64,000 nt of DNA from positions 13,891,507 through 13,955,506 of the forward strand of contig CM056569.1 in the NCBI GenBank assembly GCA_029721515.1. The letters are read 5' to 3'. This document shows, one piece after another, positions 37,901-51,760 of this stretch. A program made the translations under genes and the position numbers. The DNA comes from Synanceia verrucosa (Eukaryota; Chordata; Actinopteri; Perciformes; Synanceiidae). The notes beneath the pieces are model-generated. The model had not been told where the DNA came from and did not search any database. It saw only the letters and a program-made list of their open reading frames with translations. Positions within the stretch are counted from its first letter, which is position 1. Every line of letters starts with the position of its first letter.

Positions 37901-40900
37901 TTAACTGACTTAATGGCATTGAGCATATGTAAAAACAAAACAAAAAAAAAACAATTAAAAAGCAATTCTGCTTGAAATATTCAACTCACCTGCTTGCGTC
38001 TGAAGAGCTCTTCTTCCTCCCTCCTCTTCTGCTCCTCCTGTTGCCTCCTCTTCTCCTCCCTCCTTTTACGCTGCTCCTCCTCCTCACGCTTCGCCCTGAG
38101 TTCAGCGTCTCGCCTCTCCTGCTGGAGCTGAAGGGAAAATGTCAGGTGTCACGCAAAGTAAAAAGTACATATCATCTGAACACAATCTATTTTGATTGCA
38201 GTTATTGCTTGAAATTAAACGTTTTCTGCTGATGATATTGATGACAATGAGATAATAAAGCTGACGACAGGCCATGTAAACATGCATGTATACAAAATAT
38301 AGATGGGCTAGGAGAAAGCTCACGACTGAACCCACCTTTTGAAGCTGATCGAGAGTTGGACCCTGAGTAGAAGGATTAATTGTTATGTCCCAAAGACTGG
38401 CCTCACCGCCTACATGGACATAACACTGGGTTATTTTGGCATCATAGGTACAGACGTGTTGTGGTTGTGTGCTACCAGTTGCAGTCTAAAACGTACCTGA
38501 TGGCTGTGAAGCTGAGGTATGCACGTCCCACATGGACCCTGTATCTGGCACTGACATCGACCTGTTCATCGAAGGCATCATACCCTGCTCACTGCACCTG
38601 GAACAAGCAAAGTGAAACAGTGAAAGTAAAGTCCAAAGTCAAAATCTTCTCAGTAAAATGACACAAACACAAATTAAGGACAAGTCCAGACATGTAAGGT
38701 GAAACCTATGTCCCCCTGGAGGCCTACCTATTAATGAGCTGGAATAACTGCTGCTGCTGGAGCTGCTGATAAAGAGCTGCTGCTGCCAGCTCCTGTTGCT
38801 TTTTCAGGCGGTCCTGATCCAGGTTTCCCTACAAAAAAGAAAGTGATCACCAGTTAATAAAATGCATGTTCATACTGCTACTCAACATGCTGTCATGCAC
38901 AAAAATCTGATCAACTGCGCTACATTCACAAACAACCATGGACATGATAGATTATCTGTCTGGAGGCCATTGAATAACATGGCTTCACAGCTCTGGTTCA
39001 TGAATCTTTCCCACATCCTACAGGAGGGAATAATACATTAACTCTAGCACAATTAAAATGGCATGCCTTGAACTCAAACGGGGGGCAATTTCACAGTTCT
39101 CTCATGAAATTGAATATATCATTGGTCTTTTACCGTAACCTGTCTATCAATCTTCCCTCTCCTCTGCATCCTCCCCTCCCCATCCTCTACGTTGGCTGAG
39201 CTCTGACTCACAGTCCCGGCGGGCCCCCGGGTGGGCTGCGGGCGCTGCGTCGGTGGTGGCTGTCTCACCAGCAGGGGCGGCGGGGAGGGCCCCGGGGCAA
39301 AGGGCACACGGCCCCACATCTTGATAACGTCGCCCAGGGGTTGGAAGCCCTCGTCGCAGCCCCGCTTCACCAGCAGGGTCATAGTGAAGTAGCCAGCCTG
39401 GAACCACTCGCACATCTCCACTGTGGTGAACGGACCTGGTAGTGGGGGACAGTGAGAGTTTATAATGCAAACCCTGTGGTTGTGTAGAATATATGAGAAT
39501 CAGCATGCCATGCTTGCATGTGTGAGTGTGTGATAAATGCCACTGTGTGTACCCTGGATCTCTCCCTGTGGGTCCTTGTAGAACCACTTCATGGCGGCCT
39601 CATGTGACAGCGGCAGAGCGGCTGCAGTGTTCCTGCTCTCTTGCTGCTGCTGCAGAGCCTGGGTGAAACACTCCTCCTCCAGAGAAGTGTCCTGCAGTGA
39701 TGCCACCATCTTCTCTGCCTCCTACAGACACACACACACAGTTACACAACTATATTACCTGAGACAGATGGGCATTTAGAAGATGATTGTAGTTAAATAT
39801 ATCATATTTCTGAGACAGCTGCTTGATGCCTCCTGTTGTTCCTACCTGCTGCAGGTGCTTCATGCCCTCATCGTCCTCTGTGTCTCCTCCCGGTGGAGGG
39901 ACAAGAGGAGCAGCAGAGGAAGGGGGTGGGGGAGGCAGAATGGAGGAGGTGGGGGCGCTGGGGCTCAGCTGGGCCTTAGAGCCCCCTACTGGAGCCATGT
40001 CTAAACCAAAAAAACAACAAATAAACATGGGTAAAACAAAGGGTCCTATTTTTAGTGTTTCTATTTATGGGCTGGTGATGCTGGATGTGGTGGTTAGAAC
40101 CATAAAATGACTCCCTATCTATCTAGCAGCACTGTAGTTCAGTAAACAAGATATTAAATGACTGAGGCTAAACATACTGTGTATCAAACCAAAATATAAA
40201 CATGGTTGAACTTACTTGCACACACTCTCTTGGCTGAATGCAAGAAGCCAAAAGCTCTATGGTTACAGAGTCAGGACAAGACTGTCACCACTTCAATCAA
40301 AATTTGTAATTCAAGAAAGTATGAACTGATAAATATTTGGATTGTGATGGTTTAGATCTTTACAACAGATTCACTGCAGGTTGCTTAAGGACTTACAAAA
40401 ACTGACATACATTACAAGTTTATTGGTGAGAGTTAGCCAATGTCTGCGGTGGAATTTGAATTTTTTTGTCATTGTCATTTACTTTCCAGTAGGTCATTCA
40501 ACATTGAGTTAATGTGGCTGCACAGCATAGTTCCATCAGTATCATATTTTCATCATATCACGCAGTTACATCTTACACCTGCCATTATCGTTTCACAATA
40601 CGACATGGTTAAATTACTAAAACTAAACTGTCTATGTTTCTATTAAATGTCTAAATAAATAAAAAGATCTCTAATAATGCTGCTAACTGAACCTGTGTTG
40701 TTGTGAATTAGTCTACTTAGACACAAAAGGAAGTAGAGTAAAGCGTACCTTCACTGGGCGTGCTGCTGGCCTTGACAGGGTGGCTGTTGTTCAGCTGAGG
40801 GTTGTCCACCACTGGGCCAGCGTTGAGGGGTCGAGGCTCCAGGGATGGAGGAGTACAGTGCAAGAGAGCTGGAGGAGAAGAGGAGGGTGACGCTGGCTTC

Positions 40901-43900
40901 ATCTCGCCATCACCTACAGCAGAGCCAGTGTCTTTAATCTCTGTGAATGGAAGAAAGGAAGCAAGGTGTCACAGTCATGAGAAATTAAATCCTCCTCGGT
41001 CTGAGAAGAACTAGGTATGGACTAGGTTTTTACATTTTTAGGATGGAAAAAGATTAAATGTCCTCACCCTTATCTTTGTCCCCTTCAGCAGCACTGTTCC
41101 TCTCAACGTCAGCAAAGCTCTCCTCCTCTTCCTCCTCTTCTATCCCCTTGAATTCAAACTCTTCCTCTGGGATTGTCTCCTTGCCACCCTTCTGACAGAA
41201 GAGGAAGTAGAGGACATGAAGGACTGTGACAATGTTCATGGAACAACCGTGTGGACTAACAACACACACACAAAAAAAAAACATACTGGCTGAAAAACAC
41301 ACAGACCACGGTCACTTCATTTTTTCCCCATACATAGACTTCACTAAATCACAGTCAAATTTAAGTTTAATTCAAGCAGTCTTGTCTGAATATGATAACT
41401 GAAAAATAGTTGGAAAACACACCTTCATAGGCATGAAAGCTCCAGAGGAGTCAAACGTGCCCATCTCCCCGTCCTCCTCATCTGTGCACCACTCGGGCAG
41501 GCCGTCCCGGTCATCCTCTAGTCCCTCACTGCCTGCGCGCCGGCGGCCTCCACCGTGTCCCTCCGAGTCTCGGAAATCAAAATCAAACTTTCTCCGACGA
41601 CTCTCACCTGGACCGGTATGGTCCCGCCAGCCTGCTGAGCGAGGACCACCATCTGACAAAGGAACAGACAACTATCAGTGAGGACAAGTTAAAAAATATA
41701 ATCAGTGAAACAGAATAGGTTACTAATACTGCCAAAAAAAAAAGTCATTCAGCCCTTCAGTTAAAACCCCAGTGTCTTGTATAAATCTCTTCAGTACCAC
41801 TAGATGTCACTATATCTCCTGTTTCAGTAAAACCTGCAGCCACGACTGAGCTAAAGTAATAAAAAAAAAAACAATTAACAAAAAAAAACATTTTGTTCTG
41901 CTCAGGTCATTTTAATATTTAAAATATTATCAGCTTCCATCAGCTATGTTGTTACATAACCTACTCTAACTGAAGTATTAAAAGGTAACACTCATATATA
42001 AAGCCACAGATGACAAAGAACTAAACAGACCTGTTTACCAGGATGTGCTCCAAATAAAGTGGCCGTGTAAACCATATGTAAAAGGCTTATGCATTATAAA
42101 TGCTGTATATTGTGAGACAACATACTTTCTTTTTTACTTGTTATGGTACGGAAACATATAGGAATAAGACATAAATAATATACTTGTTACTTAATATGTG
42201 GAACTAAATCAGTTTAGCTGCATCTATGGTTGTTTCTGCATGTAAGCTGCAACTTAACTAATAGCAACAGTTCCTCAATACTGGTGGATAAAAATGAGTT
42301 TGAAGCAGCACTAAAGTAAATAAACAATACTGCTTGAATTTAACATACCATCCCTGCGGGGTCCAGCAAGTCTCCAGTTGGTGCCTGGCTCCCCCTCCTC
42401 CTCCTCCTGCTCCTCCCGGAGGATGCGCCAGTTATCGCTATCAGCCCTTGTGAACTCCTTCCTCCCCGGAACCACAGGACCTCCAGTCTCTTCAAAGCCA
42501 GGACGCCCCACGTCCCGCCGCAGAGGCTTCTCAAATCGACGCTCACCCCTGAGGGAAGGAGAGAAATTAAGAGGAATCAGTGATGAAGGAAAACAAGTTC
42601 AAAACATTGAGTCATTTTGATGTTAGAGAACTTTGTCCAGTCAAAACTTATAGCTCATCTCCACAGATCCCAATTAACACATTTTACCTAACAGATCAGT
42701 TCAGCTTAGGTAAATAAGAATTTAAAAAAAATAACATAAATTATCCCCCAAGAGCGAAAATCTACAAAATACCAGAGAGGATTATTGAGTTTTTTTCCAG
42801 CAGTGAAGATATACTTTGGAGCACTTGGTCAGGTTTTTCTTACCGATCATCCCAGCTCTGGCTGCGGTGTATCTCTCGGACATTGCGTCCAAAACCCACT
42901 TCCGCATCTTCAATACTTCTTTGGTAGAATCCACCTTCACCACGACCTCGTCCTGATTATATACACATGGACAAGAAGGTGTTTCTATTTAATATCACCA
43001 TCACATCGATGAGACTATTTTCTTGTTTTTCTAAATAATTCAACAAACACACTGACACATAATAAAGTCTGCATGTGTCCTTGCAGCGGCAGACATCCAC
43101 ACACACCAGCACATATCCGAATTCTCACACGGCATCGTTTTTCCAAGTGGTTTCCTTCACTGTCCTGAACTGGACGCTAAGTGTTTACATTGGCCATTTG
43201 TATGCGCAGAGTGCTGTGAGTCACAAGGTGAGTTCATGAGCCCGGTGCTTTTAGTCAGGTGTGGCTGGACAAAAGCAGCACTATTAAGACAATCCAAGAG
43301 GAAGTGTGCTGCATCAACATGGTGGAAGAAAAGGGGGAAATAAACACTTCAATGGCCGGGTTGGATAAACTGTTTTACTTTGCCTGGAAACAGCCATTGT
43401 AGTTGAAGCCAAAGGCTTTGGGCAGCATTTCTGTTGCTGTTGGACTCATGTTAGTTTTAGCACAAGTGGTTGTGGATTTAACATGAGTGCACTAAGGCTG
43501 AACCAATCCCTGATTTGTTGCTGTTTCTCTTCTTTTTTTTTTTGCCTTTGAGTTTTACCTCGACCACCTCGTGTCGCCCCTCGTCCTCGGACCACTCCAG
43601 CTGGGGCAGCCCCGCTCACCCCTTTTCCCATGAGCCTCAGCACCGCCACACTGTTCACAGACATGGAGAAGTTCCTCTGCAGGGAGGGAGGGAGGGAGAG
43701 AGAGAGAGAGAGAATGGAAAGCGCAAAAGGGAGGAATGTGAGGAATGTGAGCTCACAGCCACAGTTGTCAACCGACAGAAAAGCTTGCACTGAAACAGGG
43801 GTTGTATCGCGATGAGATACCATGCCAACAGTTCAACATTTGCAGGTATCAGTGTGTTTTTAGCATACCTGCTCCTCCTCCGTGAGAGGCACCAGTGCCA

Positions 43901-46861
43901 GTGGCTGCATGGGCTCATCTTGCAGAATAGCAGCAAACTCCTTATCCTGCATGTCCTCTGGGACCTGCAACAATCACAAAAAAAAAAAATGAAAATAACA
44001 ATAGACATTTAGGATGACATATATACCAAAGCTTCCCCCCCCACAACTTCAAAAAGTAACTGACTGTCATACTGAGGATGGGAATGTCAGAAAGTGCTCG
44101 ATCACTTTTAGCCCCGTTGTTTCTTAACGTTGCTACACTGACCTTGTTGTCTTTGATATAAAGTGCTAACATCTCCTCTCGGCCGTAGCGATACTCGGCC
44201 AGCTTGTACTTTGGCATGGCAGGGGAAGGAGGGGGGGACGTCACACTCCCCCCACTGGACAGTGCACGGAGCCTGCATGAGGAAGAGCACAGGAATCATT
44301 ACGAATGAGGATAATGCATCAATATTTCTTGTAAGAAACATCTCAAAGTTGAAATAAATGTAAATATGTACACATATTTAACAACATAAAATAAACCTGT
44401 AACCATAACTACATAACTACCAGTCAAGTGTCGAAATGACAGACTGAACCTTTAAAGTCACATGTACATTGTTTTTTTGTTTTTTTTCCTCCCTACTGGA
44501 GATGACATTCAATGTAGAAAATAATATTATGAATAACATGGTGTAAATTTCTGTTAGCTGAAAATAAAAAAAACTGGCATGTAAGCTGCAAAATCTAAAT
44601 ATCTAAATAGCATCTAACTTGCAGCTGGGAAAAAAATAATTTACCAAATGCTCTGTCAAGTCAACCATCCTCCTACGCAGGTTCCCTTGAATGTGCTTGG
44701 CTCAACACACACACTATATTCGCTTTCCAATCTCAGGATTTCATTTTAAAAAGCCATTACTAGCAGGCCAGATTCCAAGGCCTGCTGTTTAACAATGGCT
44801 CCATTCATATGCCTCTACAAAACATGTCATTGACTTGCTGCCCCACATCAAAACCACATGGAGCTCTCAGAAGCGTGGAGGTGGGTGTGGGGTGTAAGAG
44901 GTAAAGGAGAGCATCAGAATAGACCAGTTGGCGGCATGTTGCATATCAAAGAAGGCAGAAGCAGCTGATATGAATAACAAGAGAGCCAAAGAAACATGTC
45001 AGTGGGTGAGATATAGAGAGAAAACTGTTACCATGCTTGTATTAACTTCACTTTGTATTTAGCACAACAAATTCTGCAAAGACAGACCTTCCACTTAAAC
45101 GTAGACATTCATAAAACCCTTCATGAGGGACTTACGGAGCCACGGTTGACCTATTAACTGTTACATGAATCTAAATCGAGGCACAACAATTTTGCTTTGA
45201 ATTCTACCACAATGACCAACTCTACTGTCAACAAACCTCAAACAACCTAAATAATTTTGGAGCGCTAACAGGCACTGCACGCTGGCATGCTTGCAAACAC
45301 GCTGGCCATACATCTCTATGTGGTGAGCACATATACTGTCTGCTACACAGCAACATTTAAAGGGCAACTGGAAGCATAAAAGTGGGACAAAAGGACCACT
45401 GAGAGAAAGCAGCTGCAGATGTGTAAGGAGAGAAATATTCTGTGAGGCTGGCACTGCACCAAGAATGTACACAGCAGTCACAGGCTGTTAGCGATGGAGA
45501 GCTACCAAAGTGAAGATGACCCACTCTGCTACATTAAACACATTCATTGAGTAGGAGGAGGACAAACAGAAAGACAGACAGATGGACAGGACACTGTCAC
45601 TGTGACAATATAAATGTTTGGACTTCAAGTAAAAACTGCTTTCCCAGTTTGTGATTAGAAGAGAAACCAATAACTAAAACAATTAATTATGTACACCATC
45701 TCTCAGAATGTTAGACTATTACTGGTATTGCCATGTGAATAGTTACAGTGATTATAGAGATTTCATTTATCCCCAGGCAACATTTCTTATGTCCTTCAGT
45801 TCAGAGAAAAATATACAACTAATGATTATTCTCCTTTATCAGCTCATCTGTGCGTTATTCTCTTGGTCAACTGTGTTCATGGAATGTTGATCACCAAGTG
45901 TCATCTTCAAATAGTTTGTTTTGTCCAAACAACAGTGTGGTATTTTCGCATTACAAAAAAATAATTACTCAGTCATCAAAATAGTTGCTAATTGATCCTC
46001 GGTTGAATAAGCGACTAACTGTTTCAGCTGCAATCTCAGAGCAAAACATTAGTCAGTCAAGTGTTGGAAGTGTCCCTACTGGCTGTTGCTCTTCCAAAGT
46101 TAATAGGTGCAAACTGTCCTCAGGATGCTTTTACAGTGCGGTGGAGACATTCTGCAATTACAGTCTTCTTATAGCAGGTCCACTCATTCACTGTGTCTCA
46201 TTTCTTCAAATCTTAGACTAAAGACTTTTTATCAATGTTTTTTTTTTTAAATCAAAATTTAGCACACTTACCAAGAATAGGATACTCGTTGTTAACTGAA
46301 ACAATAAATGTATCTGTTATGGGGTAGCTTCTCTGGCTTTACAGCCCTTTAAGTAGTGTCACTTTGTTGTCTGTATACATTTTATTGGTATAGCACTGGG
46401 GTTACTGTAGTTCATACTATTCATATGCCTATGTTCATTTTGTATTTGAGTAGTTTGATGCAAAAATTTCAGTTTGGGGGGAAAAAAAATACAATAAAAA
46501 CAACCAAGAAGGTCATTTACTCTCCAGACGGAACAAAAGTAATGTGTAAATTTAAGTTGAAATCCCTTGAAAACAACTTGGGAGACAGGTCCAGAAAATG
46601 CTCACAATAATCTCAATTTGAACATGTTACCACTTGACTCCAGTCAGTTTGTACTTTCCAAGCTTGGTCTGGACCTTATCGCCTGCTCTTAATCAGCAGA
46701 TATTTGAAATCAGTCGTGGAAGTTCAAATATTGTTCATACATTATATATATTACAAATAAAATGTTCATATATTAAACTTTGAGGAGTTACTACTTATGA
46801 GGAAATAATGTCAAGACAACAGTTACCATTCTGGGCCGAAGTTAAGAGTCTCAGCAGTCAT
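34989..46861 (-). CDS. gigyf1: GRB10-interacting GYF protein 1
   Basis: Twenty-three coding exons, minus strand: 46861-46827, 44272-44143, 43964-43869, 43676-43559, 42952-42844, 42548-42349, 41652-41423, 41191-41068, 40940-40749, 40000-39846, 39721-39553, 39435-39269, 38828-38728, 38597-38497, 38409-38336, 38127-37990, 37810-37592, 37500-37280, 37116-36959, 36765-36602, 36192-36148, 35748-35604, 35056-34989. Phases all agree; total 3159 nt, 1052 residues (human about 1035). MTAETLNFGPEW is followed by the 4EHP-binding motif YGREEML (residues 41-47), an Arg-Gly tract, acidic and proline-rich linkers, a GYF domain (about 503-560; WFYKDPQGEIQG then EMCEWFQAGYFT), a charged RAKREEEE helix (668-713), Q-rich segments and the conserved tail LHSDPSILGYS. 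The protein joins 4EHP and CCR4-NOT factors to repress translation. NFSMSVNSVAVLRLMGKG and GLKNSRSSPSL fit GIGYF1 better than GIGYF2. Confidence 0.95.
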
Positions 46862-46890
46862 ATTCCTCACGTCCACACAGAACTGAGTAT
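46862..46890 (-). other. gigyf1: gigyf1 5' UTR part of the start-codon exon
   Basis: An acceptor (CCCTCCTCAG) directly upstream of 46890 on the minus strand places 29 untranslated bases before the ATG. Confidence 0.7.
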
Positions 46891-46977
46891 CTGAGGAGGG
46901 CAACAATGGTTAATTTTCTGCAGCAACTTGTATAAACAGTGAAAAAAGTAAATTGTGTCATGTAAACAGTGCCTTAC

Positions 46978-47100
46978 CCTGTCCAGATGATCGGAGCAGG
47001 CTGAACTGGGCTGGACCAGGCTCGAGCTGGCTGGCTTTAGTTAGGCTTAGGTGACTAGAAGGCTGAGTGGTGCTTAAGCTGTGGTCACAGAGCTCCCCAA
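46978..47100 (-). other. gigyf1: Possible non-coding 5' exon of gigyf1
   Basis: A good donor (GACAGG|GTAAGG) ends at 46978 on the minus strand, only 87 bases before the start-codon exon. The upstream boundary is not clear. It could be an alternative first or second exon; no coding role is seen. Confidence 0.35.
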
Positions 47101-50053
47101 ACACACAGACACAAAGAGAATAGCTGCCAGTTTCAGGTGCTTGAGGAATACCAGGTTATCAGGTCCTAACTAGATAAGGAAGGGGGTTCGACGATAGTTT
47201 GGAGGATGGAAGCTCCTGCTACTCACAGCCGGAAAGGGTTGATAAACATAAAAAAGAAACAAAAAGAACCTTGGGAATTAACGATGGAACAAAATAAAAC
47301 ACTCTTGCTAATAATAATGTTTTCTTTTCTTTTTTGTTTTTACAGCAGTTTTATCTCACATTAAAGTTAAAAATAAGAACTGATTAATCAAAAAGGTAAC
47401 ACAGGAACAAAAGAACAGCCAAAACACTGAAACAGGCTGCTGGAACAGCTGCCAAGAGCAGACGCGACTCGCACTCCTCTTTTCTTCTCTCTCTCACTCT
47501 CTCTCCCTCTGTGCTGTCTTCTCTCGCTCCAACTGAAATGTGGATTGACGGAGACCCTCCAGGTAACTCCTTTATTTCCTGTCCTCCTCCCTTTGCACCA
47601 CTGAAAATTAAGCACAGTTTGAAAAATGGATCAGGGAAATCAAATGACGAAAGAAAAGGCCGGGGAAAAGAATGCTGTTCAGAGAGTACACTTAATAAAC
47701 GAGCTGGTGGAGAGATGCATCTTCATAGCTTGGCAGTGTGCCTGTACTGTGATAGTAAAGGAAGTGTAATTTGACTTTCCATCGTGTAGCCTTGACACAC
47801 CATTTTCTCAGCATGCTTTGGACTCACTGAAAGGTACCGACACAAACTGATCAATCCGTGACAGCGCCCTGAGCTGAGAGTGAAACAGTGAGGTATTCCT
47901 ACATGGAATAAATGAAACTAGCAAACTATTTCTGGTGTAGTGCTCAATCACAGCTCTGCTGCTCACAGGAGATTTTCCATCCAGAAATCCGGGGAGTATA
48001 TTTCAGGGATGTTGTCAACTGGCTGCTTCTAAAACCATGCAGCTGTTCCTTGATAACTCCTGAAAATGTCATGGCAACTACATCAATACCCAAGAAACCA
48101 AATGACAGTTAATATGGTGAGTGTGTCTCTATGAACATGAACATACACTGAACATCTATACTAAGGCTATGTAGTGTTTACCAGAGATCTGCTTATATGT
48201 TTTTTTGAAACACGTCATTCAGCATTAACAAATATGACACCTTTACAGGCCATTTCATATCTGATTAAAAAAAACCTTATGCTAGTCAAGAACTATTTCA
48301 TATTTCAGTCAGCGTTTTGTGTGGTGAACAACAAGCTAAAACTTACCAAGCACTATAAAAGAAGAGAGACAATCAACTCCTGTGTCTGATAAATCATTAT
48401 TGAACAGAACACAAATCGGACTAACAGCAAGTATACAACTCTGAACTATTCACAGATAACACCAAAACAGCATCATACGTCAGTGCTCTCAAAATGCCAC
48501 GAAACATTAGATTTCCATTAGTTCTTATGAAGCAAATCAAGTTACTGTGACATACTAAAATGGAGTGGAAAAACAAGATTTCAATGCGGGTGTGGTGCTC
48601 ATTTTATTATATCAAACCATGTTAAAATCCAGCATAAATTTACAACCTTTTTAATTATAAAAGTATCACTTTTTGTGGTCTTAACTGCTTACATTATACT
48701 TCTGCAACATATTACTCATTGCAATCAATTATGTGATTAGAGAAAATCTACTGTAACCTAATTGCAGTACATCACTTTAACAGTCTACCTTCTAGGTAAT
48801 TCAATAGCAACTAAGGACAATGAAATATGTTTAAGCCAACAGACAGTTGGGGAAAAAAAATGGATACACACAGTATCAGTTTACACCTGATTGCTGTTAA
48901 ATTGGCAAAATGTCCCTCTGTTTAAAATGGGATTGTGCCATTTCAATTAAATCATATATGGGAGCAAAACAAGAAAACATGATATTAAGCGTCATTACTG
49001 GAACTCTGTGAATTAAAAATTATTCAGATTGGAAAACCAATAAAAATTTAAGGTTAGAAAAAAATGATTCAAATTACATATAAGTCACAACCTATTGTAA
49101 ATGTATTAACAGAAGAGCATTGACAGAGAAATACAACACTTGTACCTATGACCTCTGCAGACCTCTTGCGCTCATTATACCATCGAAGTATTTCATAACT
49201 TAGCCAACTCCGAACTTCAGGCCACAACATGCAAGGAGTTGACATTTTAGTGTCTAAAGCTGACTTTGTGCTGAGAAAACTGAAGCTAAGTCGCGTAGTG
49301 ACAACGTTGACTACATAACATGAAATATTTGCAAATGTTATTCACTTCAAAATGTGGCGGGATAACGATTCAAAGTTGCTAGAATGTCAAATGAAAGTAT
49401 GTGGCAAAGCCAGCATTCAGAGTACACCCAGTTGTAACTTTAACAAACTTCACAACACTTTATTGTTTAGTCGTAAATACGGCTAACATATTGGCAAAAT
49501 AGCTCGAGCTGACATTAGCTAACTGCCGTCGGTGGTTGTGGGCTACATAAGCGTGTACAATGTCAGCATTTCAAGCTACACGGCGGTTTAGCTTGAGGGT
49601 AAAAAGAAGCTAAATTAATCGCCAAAACAGTTTTTGCAACCAACAATATCATATTTCTGTTGCATAACTCAGATGGGTTAGCTCGTTGGCTATCTGACTT
49701 TAGCACAAGGTATGCGTTGATCGTAAAGGCCTTGGCTTGTAGGTTCAAATGACACCAGATATGATGGCGGAGGGGGCGGAGTGTTGGGCTCAGACTCCCG
49801 GCCTTCTCCGCCAATGTGCGGACGACCACCTCCACTTCGCTATCGGTGTTAAGCTAAAGCTAACGCAATATAAACAAATGAAAACACAACGACAAGCGCA
49901 ACATAGTTTTAACCGTGAAATAACGTGGCGCAAATGTTCATTTTCACGACAGATAAATCCACACCATTCAAGCTGCTAGAGCGGAGGTTAGCTTGTTAGC
50001 TCACGTTAGCCAGTTAGCTAAAAGACAAGCTGCAAAGAGGAACCATGGCTTAC
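47101..50053 (-). other. gigyf1: gigyf1 5' intron region
   Basis: AT-rich, non-coding DNA between the putative first exon and the start-codon exon. Nothing with family resemblance was found. CpG density rises from about 49500 rightwards towards the promoter. Confidence 0.5.
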
Positions 50054-50310
50054 CTTCACTGTTTATCGCTATCGTCCCCAGACTGGTTGTCTGCACGGCG
50101 TGTCTACAGCCAATATATCGTATTCATTGGTCTCTTTCCACACTGTAAACGTATTCATTCGACAGAATCGTACTTTCAGAAAGTCGTGCTCTGTATTTTA
50201 TTTATTATTTTCCCCCTCTCATCCAACGGTCGCTGCTGCGTATCAGTATGTGTCTGCTGGCTCCTAGTAGCTGCTCTTCTTGTTGTTTGTGTTTCGGAAA
50301 CATGGCCGTC
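50054..50310 (-). promoter_or_regulatory. gigyf1: Probable gigyf1 first exon and promoter
   Basis: A donor GTGAAG|GTAAGCC at 50054/50053 and a CpG-bearing upstream stretch with ACATGGCCGTCC (YY1-like) near 50300 suggest a TATA-less first exon transcribed leftwards. A second CpG-rich block with GATGGCGGAGGGGGCGG at about 49761-49778 may be an alternative start. Limits are inferred. Confidence 0.45.
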
Positions 50311-50319
50311 CGTGTGATA

Positions 50320-51760
50320 CCACGTGACTGGGCATTGACAAGCAGCGAACCAATGTTGTAGCAGGGCAAACACACCCCTATTTAACAGCCTGGACACAGA
50401 AGTGGACTGCACTTTGAAATGCCATTTTTTAAATGTTGAACATGTAGCGGGATGCGTTTGATCGACCAGTAAACTAACAGCGAGGCCAACTTTAGCATGA
50501 GATTTTATTTTGGGCACAAATTGAAAACAGTCAGCTCGACACCCATTCACGACGAGGGACGTGTAGTCACATATTAACTGAATTAACTTATGAAAAAGTT
50601 GTTTCTAAAACTTTGCAATCGGTAGAGTTATGTTTGAAATGCATAATGTTATATTTAGTCATTAGCTACCAGTACCCTTGAAAGAGATCTGAATAACTAC
50701 CAGAGCATGTCGAGTCGCAAATGTCGGACTGCGCATGTGCAAGCCTTTGAAAGTCAGGATAGGGTTTAGTCAGCAGGGGGCGCTGTATGAACACAGCACA
50801 TGGCTGTTGGCTGGTCAGCATGGGCTGCTCCTCTGAATGGGACCTCCTTCAAAATATTGATAAAGTTAAATTAGTCTTGAAAAGATATTTCATGCCTTCT
50901 GGACAAGTTGTATGAAAAATATTGAATAGATATTGCATATGTGAATCATCTGGATATATTCAATTAAATGAGAGTAATTTAAGAGTAGATTAGATTAGAT
51001 TAGCTTTATTGTCATCACACATGTAACAAGTACAAGGTAATGGAATGCAAATTGCATCCAACCAGAAGTGCAAAAGCATTAATAAATATATGATAAAATA
51101 TATGCAACAAGAATATGCATATACTGGAGTATAGGTTGTGGAATAATATGAAAAAAAATTACAGTATGTATAAATTTGTATTATATAATAATGTATAACA
51201 TATAATACATAATTTAACCATTATATATAGAAAATGCAAAATGTGTCTACTGAATGTACAGTCACAATGTTTTTTTTAACATTGCATACATTTTAGATAT
51301 AAAGAATGAACCAAGCAAATCACAATAAATTCAACAACAGTGTGATGCTTAATTAGACATTTCAATGAGATGTTTTAATTCAAATTAATAGATAATTAAT
51401 AAAAAAAAATGAAGACCCTGACGGGAGTTGAGCTTGAATGTCCTTGAAGAATATAGCTGATAATGTCCAGTTTGATTGTCAGGCTTTTCTTGCAGTTTCT
51501 GAAGGCAGTGGATTTGACCTTGACCTTCAGCCAATAAACCCTCTCTGAGCTGCTGTTGCTTTGCATTCTGATTTGCTGTCCAGCCATCATTACTATAATG
51601 ACAGCAACACCAATTCAGAATGACTTATTAACCAGAACACTCACTCATCACCACATGGGATTTCTTAACTCATACAGGACATGTCACACTGAAAAGAACA
51701 CATTACCCTGTTTTGTATTATTTTCTTCTGCTCCAGTTGTGTGAGACGATGCATCTGCTT
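50320..51760. other. Spacer between gigyf1 promoter and ENDOD1-like relics
   Basis: AT-rich, non-coding. Apart from the dispersed repeat at 50985-51080, nothing recognisable is seen. Confidence 0.55.
50985..51080 (+). repeat. Dispersed fish repeat (retroelement 3' tail type)
   Basis: GATTAGATTAGATTAGCTTT followed by ATTGTCATCACACATGTAAC, ATGGAATGCAAATTGCATC and CCAGAAGTGCAAAAG. From memory this resembles a very abundant fish repeat whose body starts with a GATTA run and TTTATTGTCAT. No coding part is present. Confidence 0.5.

Noticed and set aside
39147..39587. 146-codon minus-strand frame overlapping gigyf1 exons
   Set aside because: It is a shifted frame over two GYF-domain exons and the intron between them; the spliced frame gives the conserved GYF domain.
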